This document shows, piece by piece, positions 34,511 to 46,455 of a stretch of 64,000 nt of DNA (positions within the stretch are counted from its first letter, which is position 1; each line of letters starts with the position of its first letter). Where the stretch lies: the NCBI GenBank assembly GCA_024449915.1, contig JAMZAV010000983.1, positions 310,001 to 374,000 on the forward strand, in the 5' to 3' direction. A program made the position numbers and the translations under genes. The notes beneath the pieces were generated by a model. It saw only the letters and a list, made by a program, of their open reading frames with translations, made no database searches and was not told the DNA's origin. This DNA is from Sweltsa coloradensis. Its lineage: Eukaryota > Arthropoda > Insecta > Plecoptera > Chloroperlidae.

Positions 34511-37500
34511 TTTCTGAACAAGCTACGAACCTTGTTTAATGGTAAGCGCACTCGGCTCCACCACTAAAAGATCAACGTGCGGCGAATTGTTTTATTTCTG
34601 TTTCTTCTACGATCTGTTGATTTAAAAGCTTCCCCCCACTTTTGGGTACTTCCGTACCCGTGCTTTATGTTATGTATATAAACTTGAAAGTTAGAAGGGT
34701 GTATTTCGAGTGAATGTAACCATAGGTTTTGCTTTATTCGTAAAAGGTACAGTGCTACTGATTAACATTATAACAGCCATCATATACCGGTACAAAGTTG
34801 TGCTAGAATCTTAAATAAACTGCGCTAATGCGAGGGAAACGTCTTTCTGATTAGTTAAACTTACGACGGTTGGTCGTTAAAGCTGACTTTAGTTCTTCTA
34901 ACGACCGGTTTATACGACGAGTTAGTGAACTAAGTAAGGATTCCATTAATATTAGGCTCGGCTTGTAAAGGTTTAGCGGGAAAGATCAATTCTCTTTTGT
35001 TACTTGAATCTCCTTACTTTCATTATAAATTGTCATAATTATCCGACTGCTTTCGTTTCTGTTTTAGTCCATAAAAGATCAACGCCATGGACCTTTGCGG
35101 TACTGTTTGCTGGAGAGTGGAGGGGGGGGGGGGGGTGAATATGGTTTATTCCGCAAACCACTATACACACACACAGAAAACACTCCGTTGTATATCCCCT
35201 CTAGCCGGCGGCCATCGCAGCCAGTTTACACACTGGATTATTTAATTTCTCATTCCCCGTGGCCGTAGCGACAGCCTCATCATCTCTGGTTAAACAAAAG
35301 GCAAACAAGGCCGCCCGGGGGTGAGCGACGTCGCTCCGCGTTTATCAATCACGAGCCGCCGTTCTGCGCACGCGCGCGGGATAGGATTACTATGGGAAAG
35401 TAGCGCTTTTTGTTCGCAGTGTAAACACAACAAGAGTAGGTTATTTTTAAGGGATTTAATCTCGATGTGATTCACATCATATCAACTTGACTGTAACCTG
35501 AGGCGATGACAGCTAGGCTTGTGTTCGTTTGGTTGTTCGCCCGGGGTAGAAAACCAGACATATAAACGATATCTCGTTTTCGGATGGAGCTGTTGTTTTG
35601 TAACAAACGATGGGAACACTTTGTCAACCTAGCACAGTAGCGCCGTTTGCAGCACGAGTTATTATTGGTAGTTTTCAAGAAATGTGGTTGTAAGTAATAT
35701 AACAACGATTTTTCATGTTCATACCTTATAAGTTAAAGATTACAAAAACTCAAAATAAACCCCTTTGTGATTTGATCATACAAGTAAACAAAATTATTGT
35801 AATCTGACAATAACTCATTACCAAAACATAAACGCATGTTCGCCACCAACGTGCACGCCTTGAACAGCTGGAGAACGACTCTTGTGCGGATGACGTCACA
35901 GCTCTTGTATGGTAGCCTTGCACCGATGAGGCTTCGCACGTGTTGACAAGATATTGCTCGTGAATCTGACGCAGCTTCCATGATTATCTTTGAAGAAGAC
36001 GGAATATTCTTTGTCTTCATTGATGCAAAATATGGGGTTTACGCTTTTTCAAAATATGGTCACCGTTATTTCAAGGCTAAGTTCAGATGAGCTACCCGGT
36101 GCGTTTTCGGCCACCAACATTCCCACACGAAAGTTTTTCCAAAATGTCGTTTGTCCAAAGACGAATGCTGATTATGAGTCCATCTCCACTGCACATTTCT
36201 CTAAGAAAAAATTATCACCCCATATACCTTGTCATAGATATCTGTTTCCAATCTGTTGCAAGTTGTCAAGTTGCCAAGTTGCCTATTGCCGATACAAACC
36301 GTTATTAGAATAGTGATGATCATATTTTATTGACTAACCTAATTGTCTTCCACTCAGGGCGGATGCACATGAAACTATTTTCCAATTACAGAGATGTGAA
36401 CCCATGGAGACTGAGTGTGTTCAAGTCCTTAAAAATCTATCCTTTTCTCCCTCTTCCTACAAAAAAATTCAACCCCATTAGTACTACTACGATTTATACA
36501 ATATAATAATATTCTTTGTCAACTAGGGTAATATATGTTTCGAGCTGTTGGACTCCATTCTGCCCCCCAATCCTTCTTCTATTGGACGTTTGTGACTTTA
36601 TTTAAATCATTCTGTATTTCTAATTTCAATACTCTTCTAGTATACTCATTCTATGGCAACGTGCTTTGCGTTCTACATCCCTCAAAAGCTATGCATTTAG
36701 TGTACTAAAGGGTGGCACATCAGCAAGGGGCGCGCTTCGCTTTCTTTCTACATGAGGTACATTTTAATCTCCCGATATCGTTTTCACCCTTGTTCCCCGC
36801 ACCTTCCGACGCCGATACCTAAACGCATTATTCTTCTTGCGTAAGAGCACCAGCTACTTGGTATTCACGCGTCTGCCCTCTCTTACGACCCTGCTGCCTC
36901 CAGCAAGTGCGTGTGATGCGCCCTATAAGTAGAGGTCTAGCTACCCCGCCCGTAAATATACGAGGAATAGAAGCTAGGGAGTTTATAGCCTCCATAGAGC
37001 GGCGATAAATGCACGTACTGCCTAAAGGCCAGTGGTGCACGGCCAGATTGCAGGGTCGGCTTAAGAGGGTACTTCCTTTACTCGTTAATGTATGCTTACC
37101 ATAAAAAAGGTTTGGAGACGCTAAGTGGTAATTATTCACTAAGCGTTGTTGTGGATGTAAATAAGGATTTGATGATCTTATGAGAAAAAAGAGAATGTTT
37201 AAAAAATATATATAGTAAATTAGGTTTCAACATGTTAATTGAATGCAAAAAGTTTTAAACTTAGAAATACGTGTAAACCTTCAAATAGTTACACACTTCC
37301 CAATTCATAAATTTTAACGTAGTGTTTTCTACTCCTAACCGTAAATTGTAAGCTTTATTATGTTACGTAACGTTAATTAAGTGTATAGGGACGCTTACAC
37401 CTTAAAATGTGGCGTATTTTACCAGTGTTATATCCTCAAGAAAAACATACTAACTACTTGAAATTTTCTTGACTCATGTCCATTCTTCTTTCTTAAATGA

Positions 37501-38140
37501 ATACATTCATTATTTATGTATTGTTGTTCAGTTAATTTATTAAATATGTGTTTTAAAACACAACATCACACCTTACCTATGGTGGAAATAGTTGCTTAAC
37601 TCCCTGTGTTTGAACATGAAACACGGAACATTATTTTCTCTGCTACTTGAAGATTGAACAAACGGGTTAACCACGTTAAATGCGCTCCATGTACAGCCAA
37701 TAGAGAAGATCCCGGTGTAACGGTGTTATTACCAACTCTATGCACGGTACATTACCAATTACTACCCCCAGTCTCATAAATAAGTACGCACAAACTGCTC
37801 CATAGTTAAGAGGGCAGTTTAATAAGGAAACAACATCTACCTAGACGCTGAAACTTCCGCTGTGGCTAACTGCCTTCCAGAAAGGCACTTACGAGAAACC
37901 GTGCAAGAATATTGGACATTCAAAGACCCTATATAGCTTCGGGTCTGTAGCAGCGCTATACTGTAACTACTGTAACATCGTGGTCGGTCCTCGTTAGCTT
38001 AGTCGGGCAAGTGAGATCCTATTCCATCTCAAGTTGATTAGTTATATTTAAAATTAGAGAGAGAAAACTTTTTTTTTAAACTAAACTTTTTTGAACAGAT
38101 ACAATTGCCACACGGATACAGAATAAAAATAATTCTTTGA
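34511..38140. other. No recognisable gene; GC-richer and motif-bearing patches
   Basis: A G14 run lies near 35123-35136. A CpG-richer piece at 35300-35410 and a perfect CRE octamer at 35891-35898 are seen. Frames up to 107 codons (35990-36313 plus, 36828-37139 minus) show no domain. A tRNA D-arm-like GTTAGCTTAGTCGGGCAAG at 37994-38012 lacks a B-box. Confidence 0.4.
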
Positions 38141-38701
38141 TTAAGGGGGATCCATGGACCCAATTAAAATTTTCCTAAATATTAGTTTAACGAAACATCG
38201 GACATAGTTTATCAATTATGATCATCTGACATTGCCAAAACTATTTTTGGTTTGTTTTTCGGTTGAGCGGTACGCCCAATATAGACGATTATAGTGAACT
38301 TTTTGACGTATACACGGCACAGCTTTCTGCTCATAATTTTTGTGTTAGAAGGCTACTTTTTGTTTTTATTTGTAACACATACTCTTGGCTATAAACTCTA
38401 TATGTTGGAATTTGTTTTTCGTTAATATCTTGCACGGTACGATTTTTTACTTCCACCGGTACAAACACTAACTTTGTGTGAACACAAAAATTATGAGCAG
38501 AAAGCTGTGCCGTGTATACGTAAAAAATTTCACTATAATCGTCTTCTATCTATTTTTTTTCTTTGAGCCAACCAAAACCGAAAAAAAATAAGTCAAAAAT
38601 AGTTTTGGCAATGTCAGATGATCATAATTGATAAACTATGTCCGATGTTTCGTTAAACTAATATTTAGGAAAATTTTAATTGGGTCCATGGATCCCCTTA
38701 A
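38141..38701. mobile_element. TTAA-flanked element with ~200 bp terminal inverted repeats
   Basis: Arms 38145-38346 and 38481-38697 are near-perfect reverse complements. Outer ends are GGGGGATCCATGGACCC and GGGTCCATGGATCCCC. Inner parts are GCACAGCTTTCTGCTCATAA and its complement. TTAA is present on both sides (38141-38144, 38698-38701), as for piggyBac-type insertions. A 3-bp TAA duplication with a one-base end mismatch (PIF/Harbinger-like) is also possible. A ~135 bp spacer has no coding content, so it is a MITE. Confidence 0.85.
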
Positions 38702-39275
38702 TAACAATTAAAAAAGAGGATAAAAATTTAAATACAAATACAAGAAATGAGTAATAACAATACAATAAAAAAATTACATGTTTAGACCATAAAAGTGATT
38801 CCTAAAAATATATTGTTGAGTTTATGTGTTTTGTAGCTCTTGTCCGGTGCATAACTAGTATATCATTGATCCAGAGGTAAACGTTTCTCCTTCCGATAGT
38901 TAAGTTTTTTAAACTACTTATATAATCCAACAACCAAAGGGTGTGTATTCGATGACTTTGGAGTACCCTTGACAACGAATATCCTAATAACTGGCATTGT
39001 TGATCAATCACTAGCCCGCTGTGAAACATTGCCAACCAGCAAGCATCGAGTACAATATAAATGATCACTGGTTGGCCATTCGCGTGTTACAAAATATTAA
39101 GTTCTCACCGCTTTAGTTTAGAAACTTCAAATCAGTTCTGTTACTGTCGAGGTAGACTCTTAATACACCGACAGGTATATTATTTATAATTATTTATTGT
39201 TATTGAAATGTGTAAGGTGTTGGCTGGTGATGTATCGTAATTAATATTAAATTACTTTGTTTCGCTTTTGGCTCT
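38702..39275. other. No recognisable gene
   Basis: AT-rich. An 88-codon minus frame (38802-39068) has no domain. Confidence 0.4.
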
Positions 39276-39292
39276 ACCCGGCACCTCCACCA
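39276..39292 (+). repeat. 17-nt box, perfect solitary copy
   Basis: ACCCGGCACCTCCACCA between CTCT and TTTAGC. A half-like CCGGCAGTACCACCATTT follows at ~39479, sharing the CCACCATTT end. Confidence 0.9.
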
Positions 39293-39562
39293 TTTAGCTA
39301 AGAATGTTACTAGGAGGGAACGTTCTTGTTATTTCTATTCACGGGTTGGTTAAGTTCTTAGAAAACCATGTAAGCTCTAAACTGGTTCGTCCTTAAAATT
39401 AATATATTAGTCCGTGAAAGGTGATTTTGCAACTAACATTTTGTCACAAAGTTTTAATTATTTTGGATTATAGGTCTTCCGGCAGTACCACCATTTTTCT
39501 AATTCTGCGATTTGGGCCTGTAACTATGATTTGAGAAAAATCCTAGTAACTAGTAACATAAT

Positions 39563-39808
39563 CACTGTAAATTATTGAAATTAAAAATAAATAAATACCA
39601 ATAATAATAAAAACAAATTACATTCTTATTTATTCTCTTTACTACTACATTCTCATACTTATTATTGGTATTTATTTATTTATTTGTTATTTTACTTATT
39701 TAATATTATTTTAAATTTGTTTAGACTAAACTCTAAATAAGATTGTAATTTGTTTTTATTATTATTATTATTGGTATTTATTTATTTTAAATTTCAATAA
39801 TTTACAGT
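39563..39808. repeat. AT-rich inverted repeat, ~70 bp arms
   Basis: ACTGTAAATTATTGAAATT... with AAATACCAATAATAATAA (39563-39632) is mirrored by TTATTATTATTGGTATTT and AAATTTCAATAATTTACAGT (39737-39808). Low complexity contributes, but the non-repetitive outer 20 bp also pair. Confidence 0.7.
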
Positions 39809-39945
39809 CTATATGTATATAGACAATACACTGATCATAGGTGAACAATAAATAAATCTTATTTCAAAGGTGATATCATGCAAACACGACTGCTTAACTA
39901 TTTGTTATTCTTGATAATCTATTTTGTTTGGTTCTTGCTACCTGA

Positions 39946-39962
39946 ACCCGGCACCTCCACCA
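39946..39962 (+). repeat. 17-nt box, perfect solitary copy
   Basis: ACCCGGCACCTCCACCA followed by AAATATC. It lies inside a 96-codon open frame (39878-40168) with a hydrophobic N-terminus. I do not accept the frame as a gene. Confidence 0.9.
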
Positions 39963-40429
39963 AATATCATACGAGGCGTGAGGATGGAGGTACCTGTTGT
40001 ATGTATAATGCAGTCTGCGTAACTAATAAGTATTTTTGCTGCCTCAACCTTCACAACCACCAAAGTTTCAAAATGCATGTGAACATTTTCACTTTGGGGA
40101 GCTTACATCGGCAAAGGTATCATTCTGGTCAAGCAGATTGTTTGCATAATGCTGGATTTCTGATTTGATTGGATTGTATTAAGCCTACATTTGCAGCCAA
40201 TACATAAATGACATAAATTTCATGGACTGAAAATAATAAAAACGTCAATTTTGAAAATAATTTTTTGAAGATGCTGTGATGAATCTTTGTTGTGTGCTGT
40301 TCAAACAGAGATACTAAAACAACGGAAGGTAAGGTGATGATTTTTTAATCGAATACTTTGTTCTGCGAAGTGAAGACGTATGTTTTTTTGTACTGTGAAG
40401 GTGCTGGCGAGTAGTTCTAGGCAGGCTGG

Positions 40430-41130
40430 TGTTACTCAGTACAACAAGACAGAGAGGGATGTTTTAAGACGAGAGCGCGGGATGTGATGGGTAGGGGAGC
40501 CGTCAAGCAAGTCGATATCAACCACCTTCCTTCCTAAGATGGCGGCTGTGCCGCGTTAGTCATTCGACAATCTTAACCCAAGGAGAAGGCGAAACCCATA
40601 AATAACGATTAACGTTTACGGTCCCCATTCGTTGCGAAGTCCTCTTTTAAAAATTCTTAATTTAAACCTTGGGAGATAAGGAGACAAAACACAAGACTCT
40701 AATTGAAATAAATTACGGACAAAGTTCGGGACGCGAGAAAAAGTGAGTATAAGAAGGAGTTCTAGTTAGTGTTGTTGGTTCGTTTAGAGAATTAGTCCTC
40801 AACTAAACGAAATAACAGTCGTAGCTTTGTGTTTCCTTAGCAGGGAAGATTAGGGAGGTCATTTCACATCCGGCAACGCCCGACAACCCGGCGACAGGCG
40901 TCGGCTCATTGGAGGCCATTAGACACGACCGTGGTGCCCGCCAACGAGCTAAGCCGGCCAATGGGGTAACGTGTCGTGTAATCCGTCTTGACATTACTGT
41001 TATTAGTGACGGAAATGTATCAATTTTAATTTAGTTTGACCAACGCAAACGGGGAAAACGTCAAAAGTTGGTCGCCATGTTTCGAGGAAGATTAATGAAT
41101 CGCAGCCGTCATCTTGAAAACGTTAATAAT
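40430..41130. promoter_or_regulatory. Promoter-like stretch with YY1-type sites
   Basis: AAGATGGCGGC (40536-40546) is the strong YY1 consensus often found at metazoan transcription starts. GCCGTCATCTT (41105-41115) is the same site reversed with one change, and GTCGCCATGTTTC (41051-41063) carries another CCAT core. The region is GC-richer than its surroundings. No exon that it would serve is visible. Confidence 0.3.
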
Positions 41131-42028
41131 TTATCTGTTAAAATATGTAATTACTTTGTGTTTTGTTTTGTTATTTTGCACAAAGTAACACACAGCATAT
41201 AGGTGATTTAATTTACTTTCATTCGTATGTTTATTATTTTGTGCCGTTTAAGTGATATAATACAGCAGCACATATCAGCAAGAATAAAGATATGAAAGCA
41301 AGCATAGGCCTTCTACGGTACAATAATTCGTAGATCTTTTATCACGGGGATAACGCTGAGAACTTCTCTGGCCGAAGAACGTCGCTGATTTAATTTGACT
41401 TGACATCTATAATATGGACATAATCTTGTTTTGCAGATAGGCCGTGGGAATTTATGTCACGAATTATTTTATATTAATATGTGTTTATATTAATTATTTA
41501 TGTTCTGAAAACGCAATTACGTTAGAAACTAAATGCAATGAATCGTACAAACAGGACGAATGTTTGCAACAATGCATTACTAAACTCAAATTCTAACGCA
41601 AACCTCGGAAGAGATTATAGCGCATTGATTTCATGAATGCTTTTAAGGATATTAAACAAGAATCAATAACTCACGGGGACCTTCACCCAGTAATGAAACA
41701 AACCGGGCACCCTGAGAAAATGTCGCCTATACCGATACGACGTTGTCTACCTCCTCCCCCTCCTCCCAGATCACAAACTTCAGTCGCTTTGAGTTTACCC
41801 AGATCTGGTTTTTATTTTATTTATTATTTTATTTATATTTTATTTTATTTACATATTTATTTAATGACAGTCTATCCTTATCAGTTCTAAACATTGATTC
41901 GCAAAGGAGGACAACAAATGATAAAGGGATTAAACACGCACGGTTTACAGCATGGGTATACGGGAGTACCAAAAAGAGGGAGAGATCGTCGAAGAAGAAT
42001 ACAAATACTTTCTTTACATCTCATCAGT
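41131..42028. other. No recognisable gene
   Basis: AT-rich, with a TTTATT-rich run at 41815-41865. The overlapping frames 41633-42082 are low in complexity. Confidence 0.4.
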
Positions 42029-42132
42029 CCAAATCTCATCGTTGGTGGAGGTGCCGAATATAACGAGGGATATGAAAGTTAAATACAATATGTTTGTGAA
42101 TTCAAATCTCGTTGTTAGTTGAGGTGCCGGGT
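42029..42132 (-). repeat. Tandem pair, 73 bp unit, each with the 17-nt box
   Basis: CCAAATCTCATCGTTGG and TCAAATCTCGTTGTTAG lead into boxes in reverse orientation at 42043-42056 (14 of 17) and 42116-42132 (two changes). The units begin 73 bp apart. Their sequence differs from the units at 375 and 12.7 kb. Confidence 0.8.
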
Positions 42133-42199
42133 ATTTAAATGTAAAGTTTGGGTTACGCTAACCCTGCCCCTCGACCCTTGGGGTCACCAAAAACCTTGT

Positions 42200-42375
42200 T
42201 AAAACACATTGGCAACAAAACAGGTATGTCAGTCGGAGGTCTTGTTCGGTTTTCTCGTGAGACGCGACACGCACACAGACGGACGGGCGGACAGAAAAGT
42301 GGTGCTATGCTCCCCAACATTTACTAAATACGTCGTAGCGCAATGACTTCTCACTTCGCTCGTGTTATTTTTTGT
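42200..42375 (-). mobile_element. Possible Helentron-like 5' end
   Basis: On the minus strand: AACACGAGCGAAGTGAGAAG, then TTTTCTGTCCGCCCGTCCGT, the same leader layout as the other elements. The box at 42116-42132 lies ~150 bp downstream in that direction. No 3' terminus is found. Confidence 0.4.
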
Positions 42376-45300
42376 TTTGTTTTCAACGGTGAAGTATATT
42401 TCGCTTTAATTACCTCGTTTATCATACACAACTTGGGAAATGTGACATTGTTACATTACAAACTGTTATCTAATCTCAACTGCATGTACTAATCGGGTGG
42501 AAATATTTATGGATATGATCTGAATACAGCAATTAAAATATGCATAATCGTTTGCGTTTATCATGCAGTGTATTTATAGTTTATACAATTTTCTGATATT
42601 CCACATCTAAACACAATGTAACTGCAACTACTGTATGTAATAGATAAGCTTTACTTTGTAAAGCATCAGGTAATACCACTCACTTATCATTTGAATATTT
42701 TTATTTTCCTCCTGGTACTCGAGTATAATCAAGGATAATTGCACGTTCGAGGTTAAGATATAAGCATTCTCTCGTGACTTATGAATCCGCCATCGCGATT
42801 CTCGCCATGAATAATATGCAGTTGCGTTAAGAGTCAGCGACTGAGAACTTTATAGTTGTTAGTTAATGTGGAGCTACAGAAAATACTTTTCCAGAGTTGA
42901 GCATGTGATTAAAGTGCCATGCACAGCATTGATAGACACGTGAGTCTTTGACACCTGACAACAGCTGTTGCAGACCTTCTAAACTTCGCCGATAACAAAC
43001 TCCTTTCAATATACCCTAGGCTAGGGCTAAGGCAAGGTAGTGGGATGACATCATAATAGTTGATCTAGTTTAGTTTCACGTAAACACGAAACATACAAAC
43101 TTTTCATCTTCCAAGAAGCAGACGAACTTATTCGCCTATTAATCGGATCATACGTACTTATAACCAATTCGTTTACATCCATCCTGATCTTGATATGAAG
43201 TATAAACTTGTACATTTTCAATGCTTTAAAAAGTTTTCTTCGAATGTTTTCGGCATTGTTTAACTTTGTGAAATAGCAATAGATTATTTGTGTGCACCTT
43301 CCTAGACTTTTTTTTAGATTTATGTTTGTATAAATAGTATTTTGTTATCTAGTATTAAATTAATTGTAGTACAATGCCTACACTGCACTTGTAGTTTGTT
43401 TTGTTGTCGAATTGTCTTTCATTCAAAATATAAATATACACGCAATTGCCACCACAATTTGTTCTAGTAGTCAACCCAGGTTTGATCGTTTGGCCTGTGA
43501 TAGAATCTTAATAATCGTCAATCAAGGTTGTTGCTTAGTCAAACAGACAGCAAAGAGAACATTAAACAAAAGTGGGTTAACTGTTGAATATTATAACACC
43601 ATTTAAAAAAAAATAACTGTTAAGTTGGTAAAAGTAAACAATTATATTCAATAAAATATTACATAAGTATTCGTGGTCAATTTGCTTTAGGTTTAAAACA
43701 ATCACAGTAATGCTAACACAGTTTGTCGTGTGGCGTGTTAATAATTCAGTGCTATCTGATTATAATCTTTGTAGTAACAATGAAATATTTTGTATTATAA
43801 TGTTACGAATCATCGTTTATTAATTAAAATGTTCTTGCACGATACATATTCCTTATACGAACAATTACATATGTAACTTCCACAGAACCTTGTTATAAAT
43901 TGGTTTAGAGTAACTGCATGCAATGAACTACGACGAGCCGTACTTAACGAGACATTGTTAAATACCTTGGCACACATGGAAACATCGCGTTTTAACCGAG
44001 ATCCGAGTTCACCACTACCTTCTAAGTTATTCGCGAATACGCCATCAAAAATTCATCCTGCTCTGGTTGATCGTAACCTAATCAAGAACGAAGTGCCAGA
44101 TTTTGGACGAGTCTCCCGTCGTAATCAGTGAGGAGTGCATCCTCCTCTTACTCGGTAGCTGAAGCCAATCTATGTAAGTGGCTTCGTAATATCAGTGGGC
44201 TCCGGCCGGCGTTACATGCAGGATGGACGGCTTTGTTGACTGGAGGTGACCTGTACGCCGCCCCTTCGAGCCCCGGCCGCCGCGGCCCAGGTTACTTACT
44301 GCACGGCTGGAAGTAGTGCGAGGAACGCCGGAACACGAGCATTGTCTCTCTGGGCCGTGTGCAAGCGATACTCCAGAAAGTTTTCATCCTAATCACACAT
44401 GTGTCAAGAAAACATCAGCGTGGTGATAATATTCCACCTGTTCGGGCGTCACTAAATTAATAAGCAAAACGTTTTGGTCACTAGATCAAGAACTCCAAAG
44501 CTTTGCGTGTGTGTAAGTCCGCGGTCTTCTTGTGTTTGGCATAGCAAATAAAACTCTAAAACAAGATTAGAAAGTGCCGCGATGCAGGACAGTGAAGATG
44601 ACAACCGCGTCTGTTATTAGGAATGATGGCCATGTGAGCAACCTATCTAAGTGTATTAGCTGTGGTGTTGGCGGTGCCAGAAACGGCATTGCGTTGCAGC
44701 TACTTGCTTTATATATAAAGCCACTTACGACAAGGAGACCTCAGTTGGAAGAAATCTTGCAAGCGAGTCCTCAGCTGCTGTGAAGTATAGCGACGAAACT
44801 ATAACGTGCATTGACTTAATAAAACATAAAAGTGTAGGTTAATGTGTGTGTGTGTTTAAGTGACATCAGTGATCGTAGCTTTTTTTAAAAGGATATAGTG
44901 TAACATACACACATTTTTTAATAGTATAGTTCGTGTGAGTTATGAGAATCATATTTTATGGTGTTCAAATTTGCTATACATAGAAAGGTGACAGTCAGCC
45001 AAGATTGCTCAAATTAGTGCAATGCATTCGAGGTTATAGTTATCAGTACCAAATATATTTGGTTTGTTTAGAAAATAATGTGCTTAATTTGTTCAATTCA
45101 TAGGATCCAAATTAATTGATTCATACATTGAACAATGGAATTTCGTCTGTTGTGTTTCGTATCTCGTAATTATTAGGTTTAATGCCATAAAGTAAGTTAT
45201 TTTAAGCACCGTTTTCGGGCCATCTCATACTTTATTGAATCTTTTGTGAAAACTTTATTGTACCGTACGCAAATTAGTTTTACTGGCAATTTGATGTGGG

Positions 45301-45770
45301 CGGCACTGATTCAGTGTTGTTTTGGCCGTAACGTTTGTTAGCGTAACGGCTTGGAACTTTGTGTTGATACTCTTTCAAGCAAGTACGTCGTTTTATTTTT
45401 AGTATTGTAATTGTAACACGTTATATATTATGTTTATTGAATGTTTAATTAAACTCACATGGATACATTTGGACTAAATCTTAGACTTAGATTTGCTATA
45501 GCGTGCAACGCGTGTTAGTGGGGATGCGAGTACAATGTTTATTGATAACGGACGCAAGCTGCAAGGACGGTTGAGTTTTTAACTGCGTTCTATTGCTTGC
45601 TTTCCAAAACCAGCGTCGAAATCTAGTAATATAAACGGGGTCTATGAACGTTACTGATTTTCACCACAACAAAACTATATATCCCGGTCAAAATTCTAAC
45701 AAATTTAAATCATGGAGTATATTATTTGAAATTATGGACAATCCTAGTAATCCGTTCATACATAACTTTA
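42376..45770. other. No recognisable gene; GC-rich block at 44130-44340
   Basis: The GC-rich block includes CCCGGCCGCCGCGGCCCAGG and a 62-codon frame (44128-44316) with no known domain. Another 69-codon frame at 44574-44783 is also unassigned. The rest is AT-rich, with a TG run near 44843. Confidence 0.4.
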
Positions 45771-45860
45771 TGTTTTGTTTAAAAGTGTACCTTCAAATTT
45801 CTGGAACGCCGATAATTTATTGTTTTGTTTAAAAGTGTACCTTCAAATTTCTGCGACGCC
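45771..45860. repeat. Tandem duplication, period 50
   Basis: TGTTTTGTTTAAAAGTGTAC starts at 45771 and 45821. Both copies run through CTTCAAATTTCTG and then diverge slightly (GAACGCCG versus CGACGCCG). Confidence 0.95.
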
Positions 45861-46108
45861 GCCTTCCGCAAGTTAATGGAAATATTTCTTTATGTGTTTC
45901 TTTAAATACAATATATATATATTTACTTTTTCCAATATTGGAAAGTAGTGGCAAAATACTTAATTAACATGTTTAAATAACTTAAATTTAAAATGCGCAT
46001 AAGTTTCCTGACAGTGTAATTAGAATTGGGTGACACAATTATGCTCAACTTAACATGTTTACACGACACGTGTGCCGAGTGTGTCTGCTTAAAAGTTTAG
46101 TTTGAACA

Positions 46109-46444
46109 TTAATGCTTGTTATTCCTACCTTCCAGCGACTTGTTCCTGGCCAGGAGAGCGAGCAGGACGTCCGGGTTGGGCGGTCCTGGCACGTCCTGCA
46201 GGTGCGGCGGCCGCGACTGGATGAGATGCGGTAGTGCTAGGTGGGACGGCGGCAGCGGCTGGAGGCCTTGCGGTCCTTGGACGGCCGCCGACATGGACAG
46301 GTCGAGCCCGGGCGGGGACAACGTCGTGGCGGTCGAACTGGGAGGTAACGTCGCGCGGCCGTGGTCGGGACGCGCCCGGACGCCGCGAGAACAACAACCG
46401 ACGACCACTCTCAGTACATCACGTCTCCAGGTAACACTCAACAA
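46109..46444 (-). CDS. Possible coding exon, proline-rich, unidentified
   Basis: A GC-rich block stands out from AT-rich flanks. On the minus strand the open frame is rich in P, L and S and ends with PGPPNPDVLLALLARNKSLE. Next comes a good donor, GAAG|GTAGGA, at ~46131. The last residues look like the start of an amphipathic helix or coiled coil. An acceptor upstream on the minus strand is weak. The same block read on the plus strand has both an acceptor (TATTCCTACCTTCCAG) and a donor (CTCCAG|GTAACA), but its translation (R, G and W rich) looks much less like protein. I favour the minus strand but cannot name a family. It could also be a non-coding CpG island. Confidence 0.35.
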   Translation of the reverse strand: MLSVTWRRDVLRVVVGCCSRGVRARPDHGRATLPPSSTATTLSPPGLDLSMSAAVQGPQGLQPLPPSHLALPHLIQSRPPHLQDVPGPPNPDVLLALLARNKSLEGRNNKH

Positions 46445-46455
46445 GACTCACTAAT

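Noticed and set aside
37990..38040. tRNA gene on the plus strand
   Set aside because: A D-arm-like GTTAGCTTAGTCGGG is present but no T-arm follows.
39878..40168. 96-codon frame with a signal-peptide-like start and several cysteines
   Set aside because: Its hydrophobic start is AT-rich background, the middle is the 17-nt box, and there is no splice or homology support.
46116..46454. Plus-strand exon at the GC-rich block
   Set aside because: The splice signals are reasonable, but the translation is dominated by R, G and W from GC-rich codons. The minus frame looks more like protein, so the plus strand is kept only as the alternative.
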